Below are positions 31,013 to 42,084 of a DNA stretch of 64,000 nt, in pieces. The DNA comes from Galeruca laticollis (Eukaryota > Arthropoda > Insecta > Coleoptera > Chrysomelidae). Position 1 is the stretch's first letter. Each line of letters opens with the position of its first letter. The translations under genes and the position numbers were made by a program. The DNA is taken from the NCBI GenBank assembly GCA_963921935.1, contig OY998176.1, positions 144,008,305-144,072,304 on the forward strand. The letters are read 5' to 3'. The notes below the pieces were generated by a model that saw only the letters and a program-made list of their open reading frames with translations, was not told the DNA's origin and made no database searches.

Positions 31013-31435
31013 CCTGTTAACATGTACTTGTACCAAAAAAAATGCGTTTGATCCCTGTTTTTGAATGAAAATCAATAAAAATCTAGAGTTCACATCAAAA
31101 ATTTCTGCAATCCTATATACCCCACAAGACCACAAGAAGGTGAATACGATAAGGCATAATAAAATCATTGCCGATTCTATTCACCACAATGGCAGGTGAA
31201 TAGAATCATCCAACAAAAAAAATATATACGGACAACAGGTCGGCATAAAGAATATTGGGACTCAAAAATGGATAGCCCAGGTATAGACTGATGTTTTGAT
31301 ATGTACATCAAAATTTTCTCTCTATTACTTTGGGAGAAGCACCGCTTCAAATTATTAAAGTGATTCCTATTCACCCCATTCTACGGTGCAATTCATAGAA
31401 AATGCTTCATTCAATCCCTACTTCCAAAATATAAT
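31013..31435. other. Non-coding, possible Tigger 2 right end
   Basis: It contains GGTGAATAG at 31194 and CTATTCACCCC at about 31369, similar to the Tigger 1 end at 2265. No gene recognised. Confidence 0.35.
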
Positions 31436-31439
31436 ACAA

Positions 31440-31630
31440 AGAGAGGCTCCGTCCGATTTATAGGTACTATCAAAACAGATAACAAAGAAAGAACCCTATC
31501 CGAATTACCCTATCAAAACACATAACAAAGAAAGGGCCCCATCCGATTTAGACTATTGAACACATTAGAAACAAAATGCCCCATCCGAATTATACTATCA
31601 AAACGCATTACAAAAAAAAGGCCACATCTA
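31440..31630. repeat. Short tandem repeat, ~50-58 bp unit, about four copies
   Basis: CCATCCGAATTATACTATCA-type units recur (CCGTCCGATTTATAGG, CCTATCCGAATTACCC, CCCATCCGATTTAGAC, CCCATCCGAATTATAC), each followed by CAAAACRCATWACAAA. Imperfect. Confidence 0.65.
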
Positions 31631-31639
31631 TTTCACTTG

Positions 31640-32575
31640 AGTTGTCAGAACTACAAAGCAAACAAAAAGCTTTTTTATCTGTACTACTATAAGACCGATT
31701 GGAAAACAAAATGCATTGAAATGAAACTGGAAAGAATACAAACATAATTTAACAAGGCTGAACGCAAGTACATCAATTATTTCAAACTCAAATTAATAAG
31801 GAATAAAATGTGGATATGTAGTCATAGCTAACCTTTATTTTAAAAAAATTATAAGTAGATATAGTACATGTGTCACCCTATACATCGTATTATATGATAT
31901 TACATATTATGTAAGGGGTGTACTTGCGACACCAATTTTTACCTCATCAAGAAGTTTTTGGACTGATATCAGTACTTTTTATACATCTTTTAAAATCTAT
32001 TCTCATTAAGAATTACGGCGGTAAAAAGTGTTATTAAATTATTAGGTTAGGTTAGTTTCATTTACTGCCTACCCGCACGTCTCCCCTTCCCTGCTAACGT
32101 CTTTTACACACATTGCCTGCTGCACTTTCAGTATTGTATAGACAACCTAGGCAAAGTATAAAATGAGTAATATTTCACACATTACCTTTTACTATTATGA
32201 TTTAGGTATTCCATACATAAAGTGATCAAAATTCTAATAAAATTTGTCAATAAGTACGAACCACAATGTTCCCGCGTTTATACTACTAAATACAGTATAT
32301 TCAAGACATATTATAATTTGGTGAGGTATTAAAATTCTGGTCACTATCTATCTAACAGGTAAAAGCTAATTAATCAAATTTTAAATATTAAAATCCGCCA
32401 GTAATGAAGTGAGATAATTTTCCCATTCTTCCCACATAATAAAATATCATGAAATATCATAAAGAATTTCCAATAATTTTGGTTCTCTATAATAAAACGT
32501 ACCATTTTCTAAATAATTTGTTAAACTATTATTATTTTACCTAATTTTCTTATTTTTATTTTTTAAATTCAATTA
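31640..32575. other. AT-rich spacer
   Basis: No gene or repeat seen. Confidence 0.4.
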
Positions 32576-32580
32576 AAATT

Positions 32581-32925
32581 AGGAAATTAAAAACTCACCA
32601 ATGCAGACAAAGTATTTCTCGCATCTCTTGCTAACGCCAGAGAGTGATGATGAGAGAAAAGCTGGAATCAATCTGGCCCATCCAGAAAATTTTCTTAACT
32701 TCTTGTAGCTGTTAAACACAATATTTGTTCCCAAGAGGAGCGGACCTTTTCGCAATCGACAAACAAGTGACAAAAGCAGCAGTTTGAATATTGCAAGAAG
32801 CAGCGATACCACATGCGTGCTCCGTCTCCTCCTGATGGTCGAGGACCATCCTCCAGCCTCCACCTCTCGGTTGATAGGATTCGTGGGAATGGAAGTTTCC
32901 CGCCTAGGATATACGAGGTATGGAA
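32581..32925 (+). other. Candidate host exon (splice-like ends, higher GC)
   Basis: A pyrimidine/T-rich tract and AAAATTAG end at 32581. The following frame reads EIKNSPMQTKYFSHLLLTPE and SDDERKAGINLAHPENFLNF to a TAG. Beyond it, in another frame, RAPSPPDGRGPSSSLHLSVD and RIRGNGSFPPRIYE run to GAG|GTATGG, a good donor. The GC content is well above the flanks. A stop and a frame change inside argue against a single intact exon; it may be two fused pieces, a pseudogene, or non-coding. The protein family is not recognised. A 128-residue frame exists on the opposite strand. Confidence 0.3.
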
Positions 32926-33002
32926 TGATTGGGCTTGAAATTAAATTTTTTATGTATTTCCTCATGAAAAATTTAAAAAATTGTGTTGCGTTTACATTTT
33001 AA

Positions 33003-33835
33003 TATATTTTATTTTTGTAAGCATTGTACATAGTAATCTGCAGAAAATATAGAAAAACCTATCGAAACTTCATCTCATCTTGAAACTAAAAAAAAAATCT
33101 GTACTGAAATATGTGATCAACCTCAGATTAACAAATAAAATAGATATGGTTGTTTTGATTTTTTCTTGCCCCAAACATCGAGTCACATTCTAAAAGCTCA
33201 CTTGCGGACACTTCCACTGATTTCCTATATTTACAAAGTCTCTTTAGTTGCAGGAATAATCAAATTAGAAGTTTAATTAAAAATTTGCTAAAAAGTTATG
33301 CAAATAAAAAAATGTCATACTAATTATGCATTTGAGTCGCTGCTTTTAAAATTAATTAATAATACTTGGATTTTATTTAATAAAGGCATATTCTTATAAT
33401 AAATTTTAAACAAGTATTTGTTGTAACCTTAGATACCTTTATGATTATAACTAAAAGTGGCAACATTGCTCAAAATTTCAGTACCTGGTCACTTTTGTAT
33501 ATAATATTCCACACATAAACTCTTCAGTTAAAAAAAATGTCAAACTAATATAGTCAACTTGTGCTCAAAATGGCCCCTAGCGGAAAAGTTTTGATTTCTT
33601 CCATTTTATTTGTTTTTTGGTGTGCTGAATCGGAATCTGAGGTTATCAAAATTTCGTGACGCGACATTGAAGAAAATGCAAAAAAAATTAATTTTTTGGC
33701 AGGTTTTTGCTTGTAACTTGGAATCTATCAACTTGAAGTACATACTATTTCCTATAACTTCCACTATTTAGGTTTTTTTCCCTCAGACCGTTTGGTCTCG
33801 AGCACTATGGAGGACGCTGATATTCTATGACAACA
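33003..33835. other. Spacer
   Basis: No gene recognised. Confidence 0.35.
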
Positions 33836-33837
33836 GT

Positions 33838-34470
33838 TCTTATGTTGGCCTCGTCAAAGAATATGTGACAGTAGTGGGAGAAGATATCGACTTTTTGGTG
33901 ATTTTGATTGACCTGTGTGGCCCTGATATAAACAATGTCTTCTTTTTGAAATCAGGAAAAGGGAAGGTTGCTCAAACCCTCTATAATCCATCTTGCCCAC
34001 TGACAAAACCATATCAGATCATATATTATTCCTGCACTCAATGAGTTGTTAAGAAACAACTTCTACTTTGTTCAATAAGGGGAAACTGAAATTTCTTAAA
34101 TTCCTGCAGAGGAACTATGACTTGCAACCAATCACAGATGCTTCAAATGCATTCATGCATACCATGACGAGATTGCCGAAGCAGGAAAATGTGCTCTGTA
34201 TAGGAAAGGACATAAAACTAGCCTCAACAATTTGAGATACAAAAGTAAAACCAACATTGCCTCACTACTTGTCACCAAAGCTGCTGTACGACAACATTCA
34301 CGGAGACTTTACTTTCAGGTACAGCTGTGGTTATCCAGTCAAAGTGCACTCGACGAGTAACAAAGAGTCCTAACCGAGTGGGGTTGGAAAAACACAAGGA
34401 ATTGTCTCGTGCCAGTGCCAACCACTTTGAACCCTGCGGTGTTGTGAAAACGTCGAGATCCCGGAAGACA
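33838..34470 (+). pseudogene. Decayed copy of a multicopy gene family with a FEN1/XPG-like motif
   Basis: One frame gives VKEYVTVVGEDIDFLVILID, then NVFFLKSGKGKVAQTLYNPS. After shifts, AVRQHSRRLYFQVQLWLSSQ and LTEWGWKNT...LVPVPTTLNPAVL follow. I recall these blocks, in this order, from a repetitive uncharacterised arthropod protein family in which GEDxDLLVLL resembles an XPG/FEN1 acidic motif. The function of the family is unknown to me. This copy has many stops. Confidence 0.45.
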
Positions 34471-34579
34471 GCATTGATATTTATGAAGAGACCAAACACA
34501 GACTGAAGAAAGATTCTTACACGATGCGGAAGGCGTGTCTAATCTCAAAATCTATTTCGTGATCACAAGTTATTTTCAT

Positions 34580-34900
34580 GAGACAATTTCAATTAGAGAT
34601 CATATAAAAAAGGTTTTCAGTTTAGTAAAATAAAGTTTCAATCATAAAAGAGCTTGTTTATTTAATCAAACAGTAAAAAGTAAAATAACAGATAACGTCT
34701 CCCATAATTATTTTTATCAATCACAACAAAAAAGTAAGGTGTTGATGTTGAAGACGTGTATATGCTATATGCTGCTATAAGCTAGTCCGGACTGTACAAA
34801 ACGATTTCCAAGAAGACAGTGGTATACATGATCAAGTACCACGCTTTCAAACACACCAATTGTTGTCGACCCTATGCCCCAGTACCTAACTGAGGATAAA
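34580..34900. other. Spacer
   Basis: No gene recognised. Confidence 0.35.
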
Positions 34901-34904
34901 AATT

Positions 34905-35304
34905 AAAGAGAGCCAGAAAAGTGGAGAGAACCCAAAACCTATATTTTTAATAATCAGTTGCGTTTTCTCGAAAAATTATACCATTCAAGGGAAACCGTAA
35001 AATGTATTACTGAACGTGAACCACAAACTACGGAAACAGATAATTCTACTAAGCCTGTCAAAGGAGATGTAGGTGAGCGTCCTGTTACAGTAACCGCTAG
35101 CGAATATACAGCATCTGTACCACAAAAAATAGAACAATCTGGAATTAAATATATTAAAAGCATTTGAACCCCAAAAACCCAACAATAACATGTCCTTTTT
35201 TGAAAGTTGCTATCTTACTTGGACACATTTGATGAAAATGAAATTTCATTACACCTTTTTATGGCTTCATCTATTACTAATAAAAGTATTTTATTAATAT
35301 AAAT
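34905..35304 (+). pseudogene. MADF/BESS-type (ADF1-like) protein remnant
   Basis: KWREPKTYIFNNQLRFLEKL at about 34918-34977 resembles the end of a MADF domain. A Thr/Pro-rich linker follows (REPQTTETDNSTKPV). After a stop and small shifts, MSFFES.LPYLDTFDENEIS and LHLFMASSIT match the BESS pattern (FF.S.LP....). MADF-BESS proteins bind DNA and are also carried by some DNA transposons. The gene start is not found. Confidence 0.5.
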
Positions 35305-35309
35305 TTCGA

Positions 35310-35852
35310 CGATCTACCAAAAGCCTTCAAAGGTTCAACACAGAGCTATGCATGTATAATGTTATATTTAAGGTAAAGTCCAATACCAGATGTGAAGAAA
35401 ATGTTATTCATGTGTCAAAGGTAACCTATCTAGTAGTCTTGCCCTTGCTTAATTACCATATAAAGAAATATCTTCGAAGTGCGCTCGACGATAATTTCGG
35501 AAACGCTGTAGTAGTGTAGTAAATAATGTCAAACGTGGTTTGTATATACGATCGACGTTACGACTTGAGAGTAAACATTTAGTTTTTTCGTTTTGATGTG
35601 TTTTTCAAAACTTTTAGTGACAAAATAAACTTTTAAGTTAATCATTTTAATGTTTTTGGATTATCATATGGTTCGTCGGTGACAAGGTTGTCAGAAAAAC
35701 AGCCGAAATTATTGTGTCTACAATACCATCCCCTCTTTTTGTAATTCATTCATTATTTCATTACTGGCGTTTAGGATTGTTGGCCGTAAAAATAAACGTG
35801 ATTATGAATGAATAGCCCTCTCTATTGTATATTATTACTCTAAGAGACCAAC
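35310..35852. other. Spacer left of the Sola-like element
   Basis: No gene recognised. Confidence 0.35.
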
Positions 35853-36337
35853 ATATCGAGGGCTAAAACGCAGGACCTCGTAACCCGCAAAACGTAAAAT
35901 GTTCAGGAAACGAGAAAAACTATTTTGAGTTATAAATAGCCGCTAGTTTTCGGACTTGCAGTATTAATTCGCTTAAAAATTACAATAAAATATCTGCTAT
36001 AATATTAAAAATACACCAATTCATTTTTTTTCAACATACGGTCACTTACGTGGTAATGTCTTATCAGGGTATGTCAGTTACATGGTAATGCCACATTGTA
36101 GGTTAATAATAAAGAATTCTTTCATGAAATGAAAAGCAGGAAACCATGATTGTTTTTCATTAGTAATTTGTGTAATAAAATAAAAAACGAATAAGCAAAC
36201 TTATTAATACATAAGCAAATTAAATTATACTTTTAAATATCATTTAATACACACAACACATTTAATACACAAAATATTATAACATAACATAATGGCATTT
36301 TCTTGGGCAAAGAATAAAACGAAAATAAAATAAATCT

Positions 36338-39132
36338 CTAGAAAAATCTACTTGTGTGGAAGGGAGTCTTAAAAACTCCAGCAGTCTTTCGGAATAACTT
36401 GTTTAATCGCTTGAAGGTGTATTTCACGCTAGAAATAGGCAGTTTCTCGTTAAATAGTTGGGGAAATGTGACATTTCCTAATGCTATGTTTTTAGGTCTG
36501 ATTGGTAGATCCTTAAAATCATCTTCAAACTTTAGTTTGTACCTAATTTTACCTTCATGGTACTGCAATGCGCGTATATCAACAACATTATTGCCACTAC
36601 CCGTTCGCATATTTAAAAACTGCACATGATACGAAACCAGTAGTTAAATGCTGCGCTGCCATTTGCCGTTGGCTGGATTGTGTAGTTACCGTCTTTTGAA
36701 GTCGAATTTAAAATGTTCCTTGCTGTTGTTTACAACTTAGGGATGTCAATTTTCTTCAATTAGATTTAACTTTTCATAATAGCATTTTGCAAAAAAATGT
36801 ACTAATACCATGGGATGACCCTGCACAAAAATATTGATAGAAATTTTACTTAAATCTAAATTAATAGATAATTTAGTAACTGTCATTCCATAATGGCAGA
36901 TGCAGCATAAAACCAATTGATGTATCGTATTCGAATAAAAACGATCGCAGTCGCATAGGGAATGACGGTGGAAATCCAGCAAATAGCAGCGCCGCATTTA
37001 GCTACTGGTTTCGTATCAATGTGAAGTTTTGAAATAGGCTACCCGTTCTGCTAGGCCGTATTGAACTGTATTTAAGGTAGTCTTTATGGGCATAGTTTTT
37101 GTAGAAGCTGAAGTCCATGCTTTTGACCAAGTAAGGATTTTTATTGCGAGATTCCTTAGTTATACGATGATAATCACTGGGCAAGTAGATCTTATTTTTG
37201 AGGGAAGACTCTATGGCACTGTGAACAGAGTCACACTCCATTTGAGTGTGACCTTTTTCTAAATATTGTTGTGTAATACAAACTTTGTACTTCTCTGAAA
37301 CGTGAAGCAAAGCGTTGGCCATTACACAATTACGATTCTGGACAGTGCACCCATCTGAGTAGATAATAATAGAAATAATTAGGTTAGACAAAATCAAAAA
37401 AATTTTCTTCTAAGTAGTCTACAAGAAGCGAAGCATAGGTAGAAGCTTGACCGTCCGCGTTTGTCTCGTCGAACCAGTAACAAGTACCTTGTTTATTTCT
37501 TAAATTATAGATGGTAAAGTTATGACAACACAACTTTGTCCTGTAATATAAAGCTCTAGCTTGTAGTTGCCGTGCTAACTTCACAGATTGTACATCCATC
37601 ACAATAACGTGGCACTGAACGCCTATGGCCTTTTCCTTATCTGCTTCTTTTTCCTTCCATGCCCGATTTTATCTGTTTATGTGTTCGCTGTATTCCGGTT
37701 CAGTTAAATTGTTGTTTATATATCTGAAACACGTATCACACTGATCTTTTCTAGGACGAAATAAGGATCATTTCATTTCTTCAGCCATTTTTGTCAACGT
37801 TACAACAGACAAAGAAGGCGTCTTATTGTTTTCTTAGCATTCTGTTTTGTATACCCTGTGAAGTTGAGCGAATGATTGAAACTGTTGCTCGAAATATAGC
37901 TTATCAGTGTCTCTCCTGCAGTAATGCGAGGGGAGTTTGTTTAGATTATTTAAAAACTGTCTTAGAAAGCTTCGATCTTCCTTAAATAAATAAATTCTTT
38001 GATTTCGTTGACTTAATTCTTTTTCGGTACTTTTATTGATCCTATGTTGGCTTCCAGTTGACCATGATCTTATGGACCATTCTCCCAAAGAAAGAGTATG
38101 CGAATACATGGTTTTGCACACAAGTATTTCATCATTTCCACAAATCAAAAAATATTTCAGGGTTATATTTCGTCGGGAATTTTCAGTTACCTTTGGTCTG
38201 GCTTTTTCAGTGACTTTAGTAGTGTTACTAACGTACAGTTTCCGTTGATCCCATGTCATGTTAGTCCAGAATTGTTCAAAGATGTGTTTACGCATTTCTT
38301 CTGTTACTTTGTAACATTTTATTTTTGATTCTTTGATTTTTTGTTTACAGCTGTACCTTGCACCTATTTTTCTATTCATTCTCGGTACATCATGAAATGT
38401 ATTGCGTTGATCCCGTGGCTTTCTAAACCCTAAAAATTGTTCTCCCCTCATTCGTAAATTCTTATTGATTAACCTCTTATTTTGCTTGTTCTTAAGTGTC
38501 TTTCTTTTGGTATCTTGATTCTCATTTTCCTTTTCTATAACAATTTCATTTACCTGTTCAAGTTCCTGTAGCTGTGTTGCATCCGCACCCACCTCTTCCA
38601 CGCTTTCTTCGCTTTCTGATTCACTTTCGGCTTCGGGAATGTAGTCTTTGTCGTGAACGTTATTATTCTCTTCTGGCATAAAATGCGCCATACTTGCTAA
38701 ATCATCCAAAACGTTTTAGTTTTCAAACATAGCTTCCTCACTGGATTTTTCAGATAACATAGCGCCGTCTTCATGTGGCCGTGTCTTATCTTCATTTACC
38801 TGTTCCATTAGTTCTTCTATTGCTTTATTATCATTACCTCTTGGAATGTAGCTTTCATTATGGGCGTCTTTTTCATTTTGGAAACAAATTAGGTTTGTCA
38901 TTTCCGACAATACACCAGTTGTATTGCGAGTTTCGTTAGGAGCGAAGACTACCTCGGCTTCTCTGATAATATTAGAAATATCTTGGGGTGATAAGGCTTC
39001 ATTTAGAAGAATATTGTTTGATAAATCCATTTCAGTGATTTCTTGAAGAGAAAAACGTTGATTGTCCTCATTGGTGTTACTACATTGCGCTATTCTGGAC
39101 ATTTCCATGATTTTTCTCGTTCGACTAGACAT
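36338..39132 (-). pseudogene. Sola-like DDE transposase
   Basis: It starts MSSRTRKIMEMSRIAQ at 39132. The first frame runs through one TAA at 38716-38718 to 37834: an acidic N-terminus, RMNRKIGARYSCKQK with a Cys cluster, IFEQFWTNMTWDQRKLYV, then SHYCRRDTDKLYFEQQF. The core lies in other frames: CYWFDETNADGQAS (first Asp, about 37478), IIYSDGCTVQNRN (second Asp, about 37350), YLEKGHTQMECDSVHSAIE (Glu, about 37225) and NPYLVKSMDF. The C-terminus is 36625-36338 (DIRALQYHEGKIRYKLKF). Several frameshifts; a 390-bp foldback splits it near the end. The protein type is a common arthropod transposase; the Sola name is inferred. Confidence 0.7.
36628..37018. mobile_element. Foldback/MITE insertion in the Sola-like gene
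   Basis: GATACGAAACCAGTAGTTAA...GCTGCGCTGCCATTTG at 36630-36668 is inverted at about 36977-37017. It interrupts the transposase between LFQNFTLIRN and QFLNMRTGSG. No coding sequence. No clean target duplication. Confidence 0.65.
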
Positions 39133-39599
39133 TTTTCTATGCAGCAGTAGCTCGTATCTACTCTAAAGCATGTGAAGCAGGACCTCGTATCTAACACCTG
39201 CAATAAAATGTTAGTTTTTTTACATAAAATTATTAACAACTCCAAGCAATCGTTATGAAAGTTTTGAAACGAATGCTTAATTAGGAATCTAATCACAAAC
39301 TTTAACCCTCCACTTTACTTCTTTCATATTTACAAGCGATTTTCAAGATCACTTACCTTGACAGTTTGCTTCAGTGGCGGGAAGCTGAACACTGTGACGT
39401 TTACGAGGTAATTCTTCAGAAAACCAGCCGAGATAAGTTACGAGTTACTGTTTTGTTTGATTTTGACAGGTTGATAATTTTCATAAAATTAGTTCCTTTC
39501 ACACATAGATGGCGCTTATAAAATTGAAGTCTGAGGCATCAAAATCCCATTTTCTAAAAGTGTTAGTTACGAGGTCCTGCGTTTTAGCCCTCGATATAC

Positions 39600-40045
39600 T
39601 TCACATTTTGTCTGTTTATCCGCTAACTCCTTCTAAGCCACGCAAAGGATTTTGATACGGTTTTCGCCATCAATTAGATAACTTTTCGCGAAGACATATA
39701 TTAGTACAAAAAATTATTTTAATTCGGGTACCGAATGAACTAACATTTTTTTATGTTGTCATGATGGTTAGGTAAGTTCGTCCATTCACAATACGCGGTA
39801 TTAGTGGTGACGTCATAATCTTAGGTTATGTCAATTTTGTATCCAAACAAACATAACTAGCCATTTAGATACCATTGGTGTGATTTTGGACCAGGGATTA
39901 TTCCCTTATATTTTGAATATAACTGCTGATTTAGGCATTTAGATATACACTAAGACTTTTACAAAGAGATATATTCGATTCCAGCCAAAATAGGTATGTA
40001 TAACAATATAATTTTAATAAAAGAGTTATCTAACCTAAACATCCT
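39600..40045. other. Spacer
   Basis: No gene recognised. Confidence 0.35.
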
Positions 40046-40303
40046 ATTAGGCAATCCAAATCACGTGACTTTTTAGCTGTCAATATGGCGGCGACGGTCA
40101 AACATTGGATTCAGTACATTTATTTATGTTCAGAATGAAGCAGAGTTTTATAGTCATAAAACAGTTTACTTTGTATTTTGTGGGGTTTTAAGGTATTTTG
40201 TAGTGTTTGAGAAGGACTATTTTCCTATTTCAAGATGGAGAGTGCTTACTTTAAATATTTATTAGTGTAAAATCCAGATGTTGGAGAAACATAAACAGTT
40301 TAG

Positions 40304-40305
<2 letters not shown>

Positions 40306-40359
<54 letters not shown>
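40306..40359. repeat. (AT)n microsatellite
   Basis: About 54 bp of AT near the left end of the THAP element. Confidence 0.9.
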
Positions 40360-40361
<2 letters not shown>

Positions 40362-40939
40362 GTGTAACCTTCTGCTATTAAATCAGTGTTGTATTTTATT
40401 TTTTGTAAATAAATGTAGAACTAAGCTAGCCTTTCATTAATTCTAAGGAATTATATATGTATTTGGAGTTATGTAATGAGTTTCTAAATGACTGTTTTTT
40501 GTCGATGTTGTCTTGTGAACTTGTTTCTATGACCTTAGGGGTTTTATTTTCTAGCTTTTTTTGTTTTTGGAAAAAATAAACTGTTATATAAGGGTTTTAT
40601 TTTTTTATTGTCCCTAAAGTGTGTGACATTAGAAAAACAATTATTTTGCACTACAAAATATAAATTTTATTTCATTTTGACATGTGTACATTACAATACA
40701 TATTTCTAATATTAACATGAGTAAAATCAATGAACTTCAGCCTCATTGTTCAAAGATTTTGATCTTATTGACAAAGCTATGTAAAATATATTACTATAAT
40801 AACATTTAGTACATAAACGTTATATGTAGGTATTATGAATTATTACTAATTTAAGTACAAATCAAAATAAAACATTCATTACATGTTGAGAAATAATAAA
40901 AGTTGCAAAGTAATATTTACTAAATGTTTAGCTTCAAAA

Positions 40940-41720
40940 CTAAAACATAAATACTTGAGCATCATAGACACCACCGTCTCCATAAATTCAACTTGATCAT
41001 CCTGGAACTGTTGAGGCATTTCATCGACATCCATGACCTGTTGACAAAGTAATTAATTATAACAATTTACAGCAACTATCGATACATAACTTAACATTGC
41101 TATTACTAAAAACTAAAATTCTTTTTATCAAAATAAAGTGTGCAAAACATGCTCATCGAGTATCTTTTCTTGACCAGGACGATCAGTTACACATATCCCA
41201 ATCAACTGTCATTTAGCTCTTGAGACAATTTACCTTTGTGTCATTCAGTTCTGTCCATTTATCTCTGCGATTTTTTCGGTCAACATCTGCAGCCTTTTTT
41301 TTACTTTCTGAGACACATGTCCTATATGTTGAGATGGTACCCAGTTAGGGTGTTCTTTATCTTCGAGGACAGCAAGTTTGCCTAAAATGAGTAAATACCT
41401 ACTTGAGTACAAACTACGTAAACTAGGAGCTAGTAGAGTTGATATAATATTTGATAAGAAGCCTACCAGTTATAAAGTGTCTACAGCAAACTTACTGGTA
41501 TTTCAATATAGATTCGGTCTGATCGTCTCTCTTTATTGCAGCAACCCATGTCACAGATATCCATGCAGCCCTACGAAGTTTGGTCAAATCGTTTTTCTTC
41601 GTTAGAAGACTGTGTTTTGTCTCTGCGGGAACAAAACGAAACTTCACGATTAGAACGGCTTCCACAACCAACTACAATACATATCAAAGACAAACACTAC
41701 ACTATTTAAAAACCACAATT
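40940..41720 (-). pseudogene. THAP-domain protein exons inside the TIR element
   Basis: The minus strand from about 41700 gives CIVVGCGSRSNREVSF, then after a shift KKNDLTKLRRAAWISVTWVA, AIKRDDQTESILKYQ, stop, VCCRHFITG. The order Cys-x4-Cys, Trp, Cys-x2-His is that of a THAP zinc domain. Further pieces, ESKKKAADVDRKNRRDKWTE at about 41300-41240 and QQVMDVDEMPQQFQDDQVEF at about 41045-40985, look like later exons. THAP domains bind DNA and occur in P-type transposases and host regulators. This copy is broken. Confidence 0.55.
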
Positions 41721-41930
41721 TACAGCCAATAAACAGAAAGAAAATCAATTTAACGTGGGTTAAACAATCACACTCTACAGTAACTTTGTTATTTATTTGA
41801 TCGTCGCCGCCATATTGAATTTATTTTGACAGGTCGTTGGATTGCCTAATTATAAACTTATGAAATATAATTGTTTTAATTCTTTTTCTGTCTGTATTAT
41901 CTAATTTTAGGTTTCCTCACATAAAGGATA

Positions 41931-42077
41931 ATGGTACTGTGCTGGCCACCAGGCTGTAAGCATTATAATGTCAGAGAGAAGAAGTTTTATAGATTTCCAA
42001 AGGATCCAAAAGAAAGAAGCAAATGGATGAAGCTAACAATGTACCCACATATAACGATAAATATAACATTTTATTTG
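41931..42077 (+). CDS. THAP-domain exon (N-terminus)
   Basis: ATG at 41931 starts VLCWPPGCKHYNVREKKFYR, then FPKDPKERSKWMKL, the first half of a THAP domain (C-x4-C, the FYRFPKD box and W). A TTTTAG acceptor lies at 41905-41910 and a GTGAGA donor at 42078. The frame is clean across the exon. The remaining exons were not found in the next kilobase. It lies 75 bp outside the right TIR of the THAP element, so it is a separate gene or part of a larger one; host gene and transposon gene are both possible. Confidence 0.55.
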
Positions 42078-42084
42078 GTGAGAA

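Larger units (their letters stand above)
35857..39593 (-). mobile_element. Sola-like DNA transposon, complete ends
   Basis: The 28-bp terminal inverted repeats start CGAGGGCTAAAACGCAGGAC and match base for base at both ends (35857-35884, 39566-39593). They are flanked by a direct ATAT duplication (35853-35856, 39594-39597). A 4-bp duplication and the encoded protein type fit the Sola superfamily. It carries one minus-strand transposase pseudogene and a foldback insertion. Confidence 0.75.
40048..41855 (-). mobile_element. TIR element carrying a THAP-domain gene, YY1-like motif in both ends
   Basis: The ends TAGGCAATCCAA are inverted at 40048 and about 41844-41855, and similarity runs about 55 bp inward. 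It includes CAATATGGCGGCGACG at 40083 and its complement CGTCGCCGCCATATTG at about 41801. The immediate flanks allow a TA duplication. The interior has an (AT)n tract and minus-strand THAP exons. No transposase catalytic domain was found, so it may depend on another element. Confidence 0.6.

Noticed and set aside
34954..35191. Minus-strand frames over the MADF/BESS remnant
   Set aside because: The plus strand carries the recognisable BESS and MADF-end patterns.
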